Assembly (NCBI GenBank): GCA_024508675.1
Contig: JANINQ010000001.1
Span: forward strand, 371,162-435,161
Length of the DNA: 64,000 nucleotides
DNA from: Afipia sp.
Lineage (GTDB): Bacteria; Pseudomonadota; Alphaproteobacteria; Rhizobiales; Xanthobacteraceae
Reading direction: 5' to 3'
Each line of letters begins with the position of its first letter. The stretch's first letter is position 1. Below, in pieces: positions 33,240 through 44,211 of the stretch. The notes under the pieces are model-generated. The model was not told the origin of the DNA, made no database searches, and saw only the letters and a program-made list of their open reading frames with translations. The position numbers and the translations under genes were made by a program.

Positions 33240-34046
33240 ATGATCAGAAACATGTCTTTCGCGCTGCTGGCCGGCGCGGTGTCTTTCAGTGCCAGTTCAA
33301 TCCCGGCTGTTGCATTTGACGAGGATGTTCCCGTCGAGCCGCGCGTGATCTACGCGCAGCAGACATCCACACCGCCGATGCCGATCCGTGTTGCTTACAA
33401 CGAGCGCTCCAATATGGGCGGCGGGTTGATCGAAGCCCTGTTCGGTGGCGGACAGTCCGCCGATCCGAATTATCAAGCTCCGCGCTACGAGCAGCGCTAC
33501 CAGCAGATGCCGTCACGGGGTGGCCTGCCTCCGATGGACCCGCAATACCGCTATGAGATGCAGCAGGGTGACATGGGGATCGAACCCGGCCGCCCCGGTA
33601 TGGACCCGAAATATGAAAAGCAGGTCGTGGAATACGATGGCAGGCATGCGCCGGGCACTATCGTGATCGATACGCCGAACAAGTTCCTCTATCTGGTGCA
33701 GGGCGGCGGCAAGGCGATGCGTTATGGCATCGGCGTCGGCAAGCCGGGTTTCACATGGTCTGGCGTGAAGACGATCTCCGCCAAGAAGGAATGGCCGGCC
33801 TGGACACCGCCGGCGGAAATGCTCAAGCGCCGTCCCGATCTGCCGCGCCACATGGAGGGCGGTCCGGAAAATCCGCTCGGCGCGCGTGCCATGTATCTCG
33901 GCACATCGCTCTATCGCATTCATGGCTCCAATGAACCATGGACCATCGGTACCAACGTGTCCTCCGGTTGCATCCGGATGCGCAATGAAGACGTGATCGA
34001 TCTCTATGGCCGCGTGCCGGTCGGCACCAGAGTCGTCGTGATCTGA
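33240..34046 (+). CDS. L,D-transpeptidase (YkuD domain)
   Basis: IHGSNEPWTIGTNVSSGCIRMRNEDVIDLYGRV catalytic HG..SSGCIRM motif. Confidence 0.92.
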   Translation: MIRNMSFALLAGAVSFSASSIPAVAFDEDVPVEPRVIYAQQTSTPPMPIRVAYNERSNMGGGLIEALFGGGQSADPNYQAPRYEQRYQQMPSRGGLPPMDPQYRYEMQQGDMGIEPGRPGMDPKYEKQVVEYDGRHAPGTIVIDTPNKFLYLVQGGGKAMRYGIGVGKPGFTWSGVKTISAKKEWPAWTPPAEMLKRRPDLPRHMEGGPENPLGARAMYLGTSLYRIHGSNEPWTIGTNVSSGCIRMRNEDVIDLYGRVPVGTRVVVI

Positions 34047-34069
34047 GTTTGTCTGAACTCCTGAAATAA

Positions 34070-34097
34070 AAACGGCCGCTCAATCGAGCGGCCGTTT
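34070..34097 (+). terminator. Terminator after L,D-transpeptidase
   Basis: AACGGCCGCTC-aat-cGAGCGGCCGTTTT. Confidence 0.8.
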
Positions 34098-34121
34098 TCG
34101 TTGGTCTGGCGATGAGATCAA

Positions 34122-34934
34122 TCAAGCGTAATCGCTGTCGCCGCCGTCATCGAAGTCGTCATAGTCCTCGTCGTCGTCCTGATCCTGGTCTTGATCCTGA
34201 TCGGCATCAGCCTGCGCCTGATCGTAAGAACTCTGCCGCTGGCTGTCGCCGCTGCCGCTCTTGCCGACATCGTTGAGACCGGCGTCACGGGCGAGGCTGC
34301 CTGACGACTGATCGTTGCCCCACGGCATTTTGCTGCCGCCGGACTCTCCGGTATTGCCAAAACTCTGCTGGCTGCCGCCGCCCATCATGCCGCGGATGCT
34401 GTTCATCAGCATCGAGCCGCCGATCACGCCGGCCGCTGTCGCCGCCGCCGTTCCGAGGAACGAGCCGCCGCCACCGCCGAACATGCCGCCGCCGGGATTG
34501 CCGGCTCTTGGATCGTTTCTCGGGTCGCTCATGCGAGGATCGCTGTTGAAGCGTGCATCGGCCTGTCCCAGCGCCTGACCGCTGTTCCAGACCGGACCGC
34601 CGCGCTGCTCACCCGGGCGGATGCTCGGCACCGAACCCTGACCTCGATTTTGGCTCTGGCCGGGGCCGAGAATCGCGTCGCGCATCGAATCGAGAAAACC
34701 ACCGGACGGCTGCTGCGGCTGTGGACCGGCTTCAAGCTCCTGAATGCGGGCTTCGGCATGCTTGAGTGCTTCGTCCTGCACCAGCACGGTCTGCACCAGC
34801 GCATAGACAGCGTTGGGCGCGCGGCGCAGGCCCTGCATGATCGCCGCCTCCGCGTCGGCCTCGCGCGGTGCATTCTCCACCTTTGACAGGCGTTCGAACA
34901 GATCGTCAACGAGTTGGCGTTCCTGTGGCGTCAT
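34122..34934 (-). CDS. DUF2076-type protein
   Basis: MTPQERQLVDDLFERLSKVENAPREADAEAAIMQGLRRAPNAVYALVQTVLVQDEAL; Gly-rich middle, Asp-rich tail. Confidence 0.8.
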   Translation of the reverse strand: MTPQERQLVDDLFERLSKVENAPREADAEAAIMQGLRRAPNAVYALVQTVLVQDEALKHAEARIQELEAGPQPQQPSGGFLDSMRDAILGPGQSQNRGQGSVPSIRPGEQRGGPVWNSGQALGQADARFNSDPRMSDPRNDPRAGNPGGGMFGGGGGSFLGTAAATAAGVIGGSMLMNSIRGMMGGGSQQSFGNTGESGGSKMPWGNDQSSGSLARDAGLNDVGKSGSGDSQRQSSYDQAQADADQDQDQDQDDDEDYDDFDDGGDSDYA

Positions 34935-35060
34935 GACGTCCTCCTGAAGCACCCGGCATGCGAATGCGCGCAAAGATGTAACGCTGCATTGTGTCGGGGT
35001 AAGTCCCGGGACGAATTAAATTTAGGAAAGCTCGCGCTTGCGGTGCGACAAAATGACTCT

Positions 35061-35187
35061 TCTCACCTCTCCCCGTTTACGGGGAGAGGTCGGATCGCTC
35101 TTACGATCCGGGTGAGGGGCGTTTGAAAATTCGAGTGATCTAGGTGGCCCCTCACCCCAGCCCTCTCCCCGCCGGCGGGGAGAGGGA
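35061..35187. repeat. Dispersed palindromic repeat, type D (CCTCTCCCCG..CGGGGAGAGG)
   Basis: cctctccccgtttacggggagagg and ccctctccccgccggcggggagaggg flanking gtgaggggc/gcccctcacc. Confidence 0.75.
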
Positions 35188-35192
35188 GCGCC

Positions 35193-36041
35193 TCACGCGC
35201 GGTCCAGCGTGACGCTGCTGTCTGCCAGCAGGCGCGGGAAGCCGTCGCTGTTCAGGAATGCGAACTCCCGCTCGCGCTGGTGGGTCACGTTGTCGAGGCC
35301 GACGAGCACTTCGTCGACAAAGCCGGGGTGGCACATGATGAGTCCGCCATCGGGCAGACCGGAGAGAAATCCTTGCAGCGCATTCGAGAAGTCCCCGCCG
35401 CGCACCATGTCATAGGCTCCGGCGAATCCGGTGTTGAATGTGATGCCTTTGCGCTCGGCTTTCTTGCGGAATGTTTCGCTGAGTGTGTCGAGCAGCAGCG
35501 CCTTCGGATTATCGAGCCGCTGCGACAGTGGCAGGCTGCGGCCGCACTGGCGCACCCAGGCGTTTGGCGTGGCCTCTTTCACCGCAGCGAGAAACGCATC
35601 GCGAATTTGCGGAAACAGCTGCACATGCTGATGGCCGTCGATGTAGTCCGGCGCACGGCCGAACATCTGCTTGAATGCAGCGATCTGTGCCAGCAGTTCA
35701 GCGTGCACGATTTCCGGATCGAGTCGTCGCAGCAGGCTTGCGCGGAGCAGTCTGCCAAGGGGCAGAAACTGGCCACCGTCGAGCGGTTTGAAGTGCATGG
35801 TCAGCGGCGCGAACGGCGCGGTCAGGGTCGCATGCAGGCCGACGGCGCAATTGGGATTGGCGGCAACAGCCTGCATCAGGCCGTCGATCTCGCTGCGATC
35901 GATGGCCGCGCCGACCACCATCACCGACGTTGCATTGAGTCTCGTTTTCTCGATCAGCTCGCGAATCGCGCGATTAACGCCGGGGCTCATGCCGTAATCG
36001 TCGGCGCAGAGCCAGATGCGGCGCGGTGAGGCGCCGCTCAT
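35193..36041 (-). CDS. ChbG/HpnK-family (YdjC) deacetylase
   Basis: RRIWLCADDYGMSPGVNRAIRELIE; DYIDGHQHVQLFPQIRDAFL. Confidence 0.85.
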   Translation of the reverse strand: MSGASPRRIWLCADDYGMSPGVNRAIRELIEKTRLNATSVMVVGAAIDRSEIDGLMQAVAANPNCAVGLHATLTAPFAPLTMHFKPLDGGQFLPLGRLLRASLLRRLDPEIVHAELLAQIAAFKQMFGRAPDYIDGHQHVQLFPQIRDAFLAAVKEATPNAWVRQCGRSLPLSQRLDNPKALLLDTLSETFRKKAERKGITFNTGFAGAYDMVRGGDFSNALQGFLSGLPDGGLIMCHPGFVDEVLVGLDNVTHQREREFAFLNSDGFPRLLADSSVTLDRA

Positions 36042-37096
36042 TCAGCAGCAGACTGCGGCTTGTTGTCGGCGGCTGCCGAGGCATCGGCGTTTTTCACGCT
36101 GTGCTCCGCGACAAAGTAGATCGGCCGCGCCTTGATCTCCGACAGGATCTTACCGATGTATTCGCCGACCACGCCGATCATGATGAGCTGGACGCCGCCG
36201 ATGGTCATCAGGCCGACCACGAGCGAGGGATAGCCGGGAACGGATTTCCCGCTCACGACGGTCTCCCACAGGATGGACAGACCAAAGAGAAAGGCGACGA
36301 AAGCGAGCAGCAGGCCGAGCAGGCTCGCGGCGCGCAGCGGTGCCACCGAGAATGATGTCAGGCCCTCGATCGACAGACCAAGCAGCCGCCCCGGGCTGAA
36401 AGATGTGACGCCATGGGCGCGGGCTTCCGGCTCGTAGTCGACGCGAATCTGCTTGAAGCCTATCCAGGTGGCGAGCCCCTTGAAGAAGCGGTTGCGCTCC
36501 GGCAGTTGCCGAAGTGCCGCCGCCGCGCGGGGCGACAGCAAACGGAAGTCACCGGCATCCTCGGGAATCTTCTGCCGCGCACCCCAGTTGATGAGCACGT
36601 AAAATGTGCGCACGGCGAGCCGCCGCAGCGCGGATTCGTTATCGCGATGTGCCTTGGCGGTATAGACCACGTCAAAGCCGTCGACGATCCAGTGCCGCAC
36701 CAGTTGCTCGACGAGTTCGGGCGCATGCTGGCCGTCACCATCCATGAACAGCACGGCGCCGCGGCGGGCATGGTCGAGCCCGGCCATCAAGGCGGCTTCC
36801 TTGCCGAAATTGCGCGACAGCGACACCACCTGCACATCGAGCGCAGTCGCGGGCAGGCTGCGCGCGATGCTGAGGGTGTTGTCGGCGGAGCCGTCATCGA
36901 CATAGACCACTTCGCAGGAAAGACCGTAATCCTGCTTCAGCTTGCCTGCGAGGGTGCCCAGCCGTTCATGCAGGAGCGCGAGACCGGCCGCCTCGTTATA
37001 AGCGGGCACGACGATCGACAGACCCGCGCGCGCAGCATCCTGCGCCGCTGGAATGCGGTTGCCTGACAGGTTGGAAATGTCCGCACTCGGCGTCAT
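36038..37096 (-). CDS. Family 2 glycosyltransferase (DPM1/ArnC-like)
   Basis: LSIVVPAYNEAAGLALLHERLG..., VVYVDDGSADNTL, LFMDGDGQHAPEL, C-terminal TMs. Confidence 0.9.
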   Translation of the reverse strand: MTPSADISNLSGNRIPAAQDAARAGLSIVVPAYNEAAGLALLHERLGTLAGKLKQDYGLSCEVVYVDDGSADNTLSIARSLPATALDVQVVSLSRNFGKEAALMAGLDHARRGAVLFMDGDGQHAPELVEQLVRHWIVDGFDVVYTAKAHRDNESALRRLAVRTFYVLINWGARQKIPEDAGDFRLLSPRAAAALRQLPERNRFFKGLATWIGFKQIRVDYEPEARAHGVTSFSPGRLLGLSIEGLTSFSVAPLRAASLLGLLLAFVAFLFGLSILWETVVSGKSVPGYPSLVVGLMTIGGVQLIMIGVVGEYIGKILSEIKARPIYFVAEHSVKNADASAAADNKPQSAAE

Positions 37097-37186
37097 CGGT
37101 CGGTTTCCAGCGCGTTACGTCTGATCATCATATGGTCATCGCCGCGTGCTCGCCAAGATACTGCCGAGGCGTCGCGCATCTGCCGC

Positions 37187-38164
37187 TTATGACCCGAGGA
37201 ATGTCTGAAGTTTGGCGAACAGCGGGTTCTCGCGGTCGAACACATAGTTCAGCGAGGCGACCGAAACCGTCTCCGCGCCGTTGTCGCGCAGGAAACTGCT
37301 CAGCGCATAAAGCTGGTTTGGCGGACAGTGCAGGGTCACCATGCCGGACGAGGTCGGTCCGCCGAACGGCGAGACGACGCCATACCGATTGTGCGCCTCG
37401 GCCAGCAATTCGGCGTTGCACGCGGCAAAGCGGGTGCGGACTTCCTTGTATTTGCGGGCGCGGGCGCTGGCGGCGATGTGGTCGAGGATGATCCGCGCTG
37501 TCTCGCGGGCGTTGCCCGACCAGTCGGCATCGCGCGAGGCCACGAGATTGGCGTGGCTGCGCAGCATCACGCCGTCGTCGAGCACCTTCAGCCCGTTGGC
37601 AGCAAGCGTCGCCCCGGTGGTGGTGATGTCGACGATCAGTTCGGCGGTGCCCGCGGCGGGCGCGCCTTCGGTCGCGCCGGCGCTTTCGACGATGCGGTAG
37701 TCGACCACGCCCTGCGCCGCGAAGAAGTTGCGCGTCAGGTTGATGTATTTGGTCGCCACTCGCATGCGGTGATTGTGGCGCGCGCGGAACGAGGTCGCGA
37801 CGTCGTCGAGATCCGCCATGGTGCGCACATCGATCCATGCCTGCGGGACCGCGACCACGACATTGGCGCTGCCGAAGCCGAGGCTTTCGATCAGCATGAC
37901 GCGCTTGTCGGCGTCGTGAATGTTTTCGCGGATCAGGTCCTCGCCGGTGATGCCGAGATGCACCGTGCCGCGCGCAAGCTGCGCCGCGATCTCGCTCGCG
38001 GAGAGATAGGCGATCTCGACATTGTCGAGACAGGGCATGGTGCCGCGATACTCGCGCGCGCCGCGGGGTTTCGCGAGCGTCAGATTGGCCTGCGCGAAGA
38101 AGGCTTCTGCGTTTTCCTGCAGACGTCCCTTGGAGGGAACGGCGACGACGAAAGGCGTGCTCAT
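37187..38164 (-). CDS. hisG: ATP phosphoribosyltransferase
   Basis: [54 protein letters not shown]. Confidence 0.93.
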   Translation of the reverse strand: MSTPFVVAVPSKGRLQENAEAFFAQANLTLAKPRGAREYRGTMPCLDNVEIAYLSASEIAAQLARGTVHLGITGEDLIRENIHDADKRVMLIESLGFGSANVVVAVPQAWIDVRTMADLDDVATSFRARHNHRMRVATKYINLTRNFFAAQGVVDYRIVESAGATEGAPAAGTAELIVDITTTGATLAANGLKVLDDGVMLRSHANLVASRDADWSGNARETARIILDHIAASARARKYKEVRTRFAACNAELLAEAHNRYGVVSPFGGPTSSGMVTLHCPPNQLYALSSFLRDNGAETVSVASLNYVFDRENPLFAKLQTFLGS

Positions 38165-39303
38165 GCGGCGCTCCCTTGCGAAAGCGCTTCGATCCAGATC
38201 GAGAAACCCACGGCGGGGATCGGTTCGCGCGCGCCGAGCCGGGTCAGCAGTCCGTCGTAGCGTCCGCCGCCGACCAGCGGCTCCGCGCCGTTGCCCTTGG
38301 CGTGCAATTCGAATTCGAAGCCGGTGTAATAGTCAAGGCCGCGTCCGAACGCGGTGGAAAAACGAATAGTCTTTGTGTCGATGCCGCGTGTGGCCATGAA
38401 TTTGGTGCGGCTTTCGAACTGGTCGATGGCAGCACTCAGATCGAGCTTCGCGTCCGAGGCCAGCTTGCGCATTTGTTTTGCCGCGTCATCAGGCTCGCCC
38501 GCGATGCCGAGGAAGCGCTCGATCAGTTGCAGCGCGTCGCGTGGCAGCGCGCCGCCTTTCAGAGTGGATTGTTCAAGGAAGCGGTCGGCGATTTCCGACA
38601 CCGTACGTCCGCCGACATTGCTGGTGCCGGCGATCGACATCAGGTCGGTGACCAGTGCCAGCGCGGCCTTGCGGTCCGAGCCTGCGAGGGCTGCGAGTAC
38701 GCCTTCATATTCATTGCGAGTCTTGCCGGTTTCCAGCGTCAGGCGCTGCAGGTCCTGCGCCAGCGAAATCTTGCGGTTGAAATCCTTGATCAGCCGCCGC
38801 TTCCACACTGGATAGAGATCAAGCGCCTCGATCAGCGCCGCAAACAACGCGACGTCGCCGGTGCGGATGTCGAGACTGGTGACACCGAAGGCACGCGCGG
38901 CTTCCACACCGAGCGCAAGCATTTCGGCATCGGCTGCGGCGCGGTCCTGCCGCCCGAACGATTCCACGCCGGCCTGATTGAATTCACTGGCGCAGCCGCC
39001 GCGATAACGGAACACGGGGCCAAGGTAATAGAAGCCCGCAGGCGCGCCCGCGCGGGGGGACGCGAGATAGTCGCGGGCCACCGGAATGGTGAGGTCCGGC
39101 CGCAGGCACAGTTCTTCACCAGTCACGTCGGTGGTCAGGTACAGGCTCTTGCGGATGTCCTCGCCGGACAGGTCGAGAAAGGGTTCGGCCGGCTGCAGGA
39201 TCGGCGGGCGCGCATGAGTGTAGCCAGCCCGCGCAAATGTCTGCAGCAAGGCCTCCGCCCGTGCGGCGGACCCGGTCGCGGATGCGGCACTGGTCTGGCT
39301 CAT
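38161..39303 (-). CDS. hisZ: ATP phosphoribosyltransferase regulatory subunit (HisS-like)
   Basis: HisRS-like [26 protein letters not shown]; overlaps hisG start. Confidence 0.92.
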   Translation of the reverse strand: MSQTSAASATGSAARAEALLQTFARAGYTHARPPILQPAEPFLDLSGEDIRKSLYLTTDVTGEELCLRPDLTIPVARDYLASPRAGAPAGFYYLGPVFRYRGGCASEFNQAGVESFGRQDRAAADAEMLALGVEAARAFGVTSLDIRTGDVALFAALIEALDLYPVWKRRLIKDFNRKISLAQDLQRLTLETGKTRNEYEGVLAALAGSDRKAALALVTDLMSIAGTSNVGGRTVSEIADRFLEQSTLKGGALPRDALQLIERFLGIAGEPDDAAKQMRKLASDAKLDLSAAIDQFESRTKFMATRGIDTKTIRFSTAFGRGLDYYTGFEFELHAKGNGAEPLVGGGRYDGLLTRLGAREPIPAVGFSIWIEALSQGSAA

Positions 39304-39421
39304 TTTTCAGGTATCCAACGCGTGTAAAAAGCTAGAATCGGCAGTCCCTTAACACGGGAATGTGCGGGTTTCGACGACGATCCGGAAAAGGGCTTAATGA
39401 GAGCTCGCCCGGAATGCAACC

Positions 39422-40177
39422 TCAGCGTGCAATCGTGCTGCCCCAGTCGCCGAGCGCGGTCTGTACCACAGCCAGGGCCGCAACAGCAGCGGTATCCGCG
39501 CGCAGGATTCGCGGACCCAGCGCCAGGCGGACCACATGAGGCTGCTTCAAGAGCAGGGCGCGTTCGTCTTCGGCGAATCCGCCTTCGGGACCGATCAGCA
39601 CGTCCGTGCCATGGCTGGCGTCGGCGCCGGCAAACGCCGCCATCGGATCGGAGATCGGGGCGTCCTCATCGCAAAACACCAGCAGGCGCTGGCCATCGCG
39701 CGATCCGAGCCAGCGCTCGAGGGATTCCGGTTCATGGACCTCTGCAAGGCTGAGAATGCCGCATTGCTCCGCAGCCTCGATCACGTTGGCGCGCATCCGC
39801 TCGACGTTGATGCGGCTTGCCTGGGTATGCCGCGTCGTCACCGGCCGCAGCGCTGCGGCCCCCATTTCAACGGCCTTTTGCGCCATGTAATCGAGCCGCG
39901 CGTGCTTGAGCGGCGCGAACACGTAGTGCAGGTCGGGCAGGGAGTCCTGTGCGCGAACCTGGCTGACGATTTCGGCACGGTCCGGCCGCTTGCGGCCAGC
40001 GAGCGTTGCCTGCCATTCGCCGTCGCGGCCATTGAATACCAGCACGGTGTCGCCTGCATTCAGCCGCAGCACGTTGCCGAGATAGTTGGACTGGTCGCGG
40101 TCGAGCGCGATGCCTGTCCCTGCTGCAAGCGGGGCATCGACGAAAAGCCGGGGGCTGCGAAAATCGAGTTTGGGCAT
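39422..40177 (-). CDS. rsmE: 16S rRNA (uracil1498-N3)-methyltransferase
   Basis: VLIGPEGGFAEDERALLLK; LGPRILRADTAAVAALAVVQ. Confidence 0.92.
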   Translation of the reverse strand: MPKLDFRSPRLFVDAPLAAGTGIALDRDQSNYLGNVLRLNAGDTVLVFNGRDGEWQATLAGRKRPDRAEIVSQVRAQDSLPDLHYVFAPLKHARLDYMAQKAVEMGAAALRPVTTRHTQASRINVERMRANVIEAAEQCGILSLAEVHEPESLERWLGSRDGQRLLVFCDEDAPISDPMAAFAGADASHGTDVLIGPEGGFAEDERALLLKQPHVVRLALGPRILRADTAAVAALAVVQTALGDWGSTIAR

Positions 40178-40343
40178 CGGGCCAATCCGTTAATTTCCTG
40201 CTTTCTAGCCGAATGATTGCAAATTGGCAGCCGATTGGGCGGCGAACTGCCGCGCTGCTGCCGGATTCATCGGGTTGTTAAGCGACAGCGAGAATCGTAA
40301 AAGCCCTTCCTTAAGGACACCGGAACCCGCCGGAGGAGAATCC

Positions 40344-41048
40344 GTGACCGCCACCCGTTCCATCGCATTGCTGGTTGCCGCCGCGTTCGTCATGCAGGCT
40401 GCGGATGTCCGCGCCCAGGGCGCGTTTCCGGCGCCGCTGCCCGGACAGTCCGGCGCCCCAGCTCCTGCGAACAACGCGTCTCCGTTTCCCCCGGTGAACA
40501 GTGCGCCGGCGGCCTCGCCATTTCCGCCGGTCAACGGCGCCACGGCTGCGCCGATGCGGCCAGCGCCGTCGCCGAGCGCCTTTACGAGCGGTGCGCCTCC
40601 GGTCGGAGGCACCGGCTTCGGCCCGCCGCAAGGTGGCCCGCCTCCCGGCGCAGAGGAATGTCAAAAAGGCTTCCTGCCGCTGCGCGCGGACGCCGAAGCC
40701 AAGGCCAAGCTGATTCAGGCTGCCGGCAAGCGCAAGGCGCCGCCGCAGGAGGCCTGCAAGCTGATCGGCAATTTCGCGCAGGCCGAAACCAAGATGATCA
40801 AGTTCGTCGAAAGCCACATGCAGAAGTGCGGCATTCCTGCGCAGGTCGCTGATCAGATGAAAAAGGGCCACGCCAATACCACCCAGCTTCAGCAGCGGGT
40901 CTGTTCGGCTGCGCAGCAACAGCAAGCTGGACCGGCAGGTCCGAGCTTGAGCGAAGCGCTCGGCTCGGCGTCCTTGCCCGAAGCCAAGCCGCTGAAGCGT
41001 GGCGGCAGCACCTTCGACACGTTGAACGGCAACGTGCTGACCCGCTAA
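40344..41048 (+). CDS. Hypothetical exported Pro/Ala-rich protein
   Basis: GTG start with RBS ggagga; signal peptide; C-terminal conserved-looking region QEACKLIGNFAQAETKMIKFVESHMQKCGIPAQV. Confidence 0.75.
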   Translation: MTATRSIALLVAAAFVMQAADVRAQGAFPAPLPGQSGAPAPANNASPFPPVNSAPAASPFPPVNGATAAPMRPAPSPSAFTSGAPPVGGTGFGPPQGGPPPGAEECQKGFLPLRADAEAKAKLIQAAGKRKAPPQEACKLIGNFAQAETKMIKFVESHMQKCGIPAQVADQMKKGHANTTQLQQRVCSAAQQQQAGPAGPSLSEALGSASLPEAKPLKRGGSTFDTLNGNVLTR

Positions 41049-41073
41049 ATTGCTCTGACCGAAAAGGGTTGCG

Positions 41074-42006
41074 ATGAGCAACGCCGCAGCCCCCGTCGCC
41101 GACTCCACCGCCAACTGGGTCGATACCCACGCGCCGGTCTGGATGCGGCCTTACCTTCGATTGTCGCGCTTCGACCGGCCGATCGGCTGGTGGCTCCTGC
41201 TGATGCCATGCTGGTGGTCGGCTGCACTGGCAGCAGGCATTGCGCGCGATCTGCACAGTCTGCCGCTGGTTATTGTGCTGTTCTTGATCGGCGCGATGGT
41301 GATGCGCGGTGCGGGCTGCACATGGAACGACATCACCGACCGCAAACTGGACGCCAAGGTCGAGCGCACGCGCTCGCGGCCGATCCCGGCGGGGCAGGTG
41401 AGCGTGGCGCAGGCCGCGGCATTTCTTGTGTTGCAGGCGCTGGTCGGATTGGCGGTGCTGCTCCAGTTCAACCGCTTCGCGATATGGACCGGGATCGCAT
41501 CGCTCGTCATTGTCGCGGTCTATCCCTTCATGAAGCGCATCACCTACTGGCCGCAGGTCACCCTTGGTCTTGCGTTCTCATGGGGCGCGCTGATGGGGTT
41601 CGCCGTGATTCTCGGGCGGATCGATGCCACGGCGCTGGTGCTGTATGCCGGATCGATCGCATGGGTGATCGCCTACGACACGATCTATGCGCATCAGGAC
41701 ACCGAAGACGACATTCTGGTCGGGATCAAATCGACTGCGTTGCTGTTCGGCGAACAGACGCAACTGGCGCTGACGATTTTCTACAGTCTGGCCGTGGCGC
41801 TGATCGGCGTCGCGTTGTGGCTCGGCGGATCGGGATGGTTTGCGTGGATCGGTCTTGCAGCCTTTGCCACGCATCTGGTCTGGCAGGTGCGGACCATCCG
41901 GATCGATGATTCCGCATTGTGTCTGCGGCTGTTCAAATCGAACCGCAATGCAGGCCTGATGCTGTTCGCAGGCCTGCTCGCCGATGCGGTGTTGCGCAGC
42001 GCCTGA
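41074..42006 (+). CDS. ubiA: 4-hydroxybenzoate octaprenyltransferase
   Basis: RFDRPIGWWLLLMPCWWSAALA; CTWNDITDRKLDAKVERTRSRPIPAG; DTIYAHQDTEDD. Confidence 0.95.
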   Translation: MSNAAAPVADSTANWVDTHAPVWMRPYLRLSRFDRPIGWWLLLMPCWWSAALAAGIARDLHSLPLVIVLFLIGAMVMRGAGCTWNDITDRKLDAKVERTRSRPIPAGQVSVAQAAAFLVLQALVGLAVLLQFNRFAIWTGIASLVIVAVYPFMKRITYWPQVTLGLAFSWGALMGFAVILGRIDATALVLYAGSIAWVIAYDTIYAHQDTEDDILVGIKSTALLFGEQTQLALTIFYSLAVALIGVALWLGGSGWFAWIGLAAFATHLVWQVRTIRIDDSALCLRLFKSNRNAGLMLFAGLLADAVLRSA

Positions 42007-42008
42007 TC

Positions 42009-42554
42009 TTAGTTTCGTGCGATGATCTCGCGCTCGCCGCGATGGACAGCCTGTGCCGCGGCAGCACGTCCGGCCTTGCGGCGGACAAGAAACTTCGGGC
42101 GGCGATCCTTGATGATGTTGCGGCGGCGGCGACGCGGCGCCGGTTCACGCGCGGCATCGGTCTCGTCCTCGATCTGCGGCAGGGCGAACAGGTCGCCCCA
42201 CATCTGCCAGGCGAGATCGAGTTGCAGCTCATCTGCAGTCACCAGCAGCGGCACCGACAGCGACGGATCGCTGTGCACCATAACGAGTGCACGCCCGTCG
42301 TTGGTTTCGCGGCAGGCGATACCGAGAAAATCGCGGACACGAACATTGATCGCCATGCGGATGCCGCCGACGGCACGGCGCACGGTAACGCGTTCGCGAT
42401 GAATTTCGATATGCCTGACGCCGCCATCGGCGCGGCCATCGCGCGCTTGAAAGCTGACGGGCAGGGAATGGGGGTCGAGCTGCAACATGCAGCTCGACCC
42501 GGCGGGTTGCACCCCACCGACTCCGAATTGACGCCTCACGGTCTTATCTCCCAC
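42009..42554 (-). CDS. Hypothetical protein (possibly DUF6101 family)
   Basis: Intact 181-aa ORF, basic C-terminus; family from memory only. Confidence 0.6.
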   Translation of the reverse strand: MGDKTVRRQFGVGGVQPAGSSCMLQLDPHSLPVSFQARDGRADGGVRHIEIHRERVTVRRAVGGIRMAINVRVRDFLGIACRETNDGRALVMVHSDPSLSVPLLVTADELQLDLAWQMWGDLFALPQIEDETDAAREPAPRRRRRNIIKDRRPKFLVRRKAGRAAAAQAVHRGEREIIARN

Positions 42555-42813
42555 GCCGGAATTATGTTCCCGGTCGATGGGAGGAGCATGCCAGAGCGAT
42601 GTCCGAATCCGCTTAAGAAGGCTGGTTAATCGTCTCTCACTGCGATTGCTTCAGTTCTCATGATTGACGGGAGGTTGGCGCGGATGCTTGACGAGATGTT
42701 GCCAGGGGGCGGCAAATATCTGCCCTGCGGGGCCGGAAAATGCTTGAAGTCCGCGTAAAACAGGCACATCTCATGATACGTTGCATTCGTCTTCAAGCCT
42801 CGGGAATCTGTTT

Positions 42814-44211
42814 GTGAACTCTTCACCAAACGCATCATTGTCGCCGTCGCAAAAATCAACCGCATCCGGATTGCTCGATCAGACCGCTTTGAGCGAACTC
42901 GCGCAGCGTCTTGTCGAAGCCGCGAAGCGCGCGGGCGCGGATGCCGCGGATGCCATTGCGGTGCGCGGCGTGTCGCAAGGCGTTGAAATCCGCGAAGGCA
43001 AGGTTGAGGAATCCGAGCGATCAGAAGGTGACGACATCGGCCTGCGTGTGTTTGTCGGAAAACGACAGGCAGTGGTGTCGAGCAGCGACATCGGCGGCGA
43101 TGTTGCAATACTTGCCGAGCGCGCGGTCGCGATGGCGAAGGTGTCGCCCGACGATGAATATGTCGGTCTCGCCGATCCGGCGCTGCTGGCCAGACAGTTT
43201 CCTGATCTCGATCTGCTCGATCCGCAGATGCCGTCTGTCGCTGAACTCGAGCGGCGCGCGCTGGAAGCGGAAACTGCGGCGCTGGCGGTCAAGGGTGTGT
43301 CGAAGTCCGGCGGGTCATCCGCCTCGTCCGGCATCGGCGGCATGGTGCTTGTGACATCGACCGGCTTTCACGGATCGTATCTGCGATCGAGCCAGAGCGT
43401 CTCAGCCGTGGCGATTGCCGGTGAGGGCACCGGCATGGAGCGTGATTACGACTTCACCTCCGCGATCCATGGCTCCGATCTCGAACCGGCTTCGAGTGTT
43501 GGCAAGCGTGCGGGCGAGCGCACCGTGGCGCGGCTTAATCCGCGCAAGGTCGCGACCTGCAAGGCGCCGGTGGTGTTCGATCCGCGCGTCTCGAATTCCC
43601 TGGTGGGCCATCTGGTCGGTGCGGTGAACGGTGCCTCGATCGCGCGCAAGACCAGCTTCCTGAAAGATCGTCTCGGTCAGCAACTGTTCGATAAAAGTAT
43701 CCGTATCATTGACGATCCGTTGCGCGTGCGCGGGATGCGTTCGCAGGCGTTCGATTCCGACGGTGTCGCGACAAAGAAACTCGCCATCATTGACGAAGGC
43801 GTGCTGACCACATGGCTGCTGGATTCTGCGACCGCGCGTGAACTCGGCATGGCCACAACGGGTCACGCCCATCGCGGCGTCTCGTCATCGCCGTCCCCGG
43901 GTCCGTACAATCTTCATCTTGAAGCGGGCTCGGTATCGCCGGAGGACCTGATCTCCGACATCAAGGATGGGTTCTACGTCACCGACCTGATCGGCTCCGG
44001 CGTCAATGGCGTGACCGGTGATTACAGCCGCGGCGCCGCCGGCTTCTGGATCGAGAACGGCAAGCTCACCTATGCGGTGAGTGAAGTGACCATCGCGGGT
44101 CATCTGCTTGAAATCTTCAAGGCGATGGTTCCGGCCAACGATCTGACATTCAAGTACGGCGTCAACGCGCCGACCGTTCGAATCGGGGAATTGACGATTG
44201 CTGGACGCTGA
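42814..44211 (+). CDS. pmbA: TldD/PmbA family metalloprotease-like protein
   Basis: LVEAAKRAGADAADAIAVRG, GVNGVTGDYSRGAAGFWIENGKLTYAVSEVTIAG. Confidence 0.92.
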   Translation: MNSSPNASLSPSQKSTASGLLDQTALSELAQRLVEAAKRAGADAADAIAVRGVSQGVEIREGKVEESERSEGDDIGLRVFVGKRQAVVSSSDIGGDVAILAERAVAMAKVSPDDEYVGLADPALLARQFPDLDLLDPQMPSVAELERRALEAETAALAVKGVSKSGGSSASSGIGGMVLVTSTGFHGSYLRSSQSVSAVAIAGEGTGMERDYDFTSAIHGSDLEPASSVGKRAGERTVARLNPRKVATCKAPVVFDPRVSNSLVGHLVGAVNGASIARKTSFLKDRLGQQLFDKSIRIIDDPLRVRGMRSQAFDSDGVATKKLAIIDEGVLTTWLLDSATARELGMATTGHAHRGVSSSPSPGPYNLHLEAGSVSPEDLISDIKDGFYVTDLIGSGVNGVTGDYSRGAAGFWIENGKLTYAVSEVTIAGHLLEIFKAMVPANDLTFKYGVNAPTVRIGELTIAGR

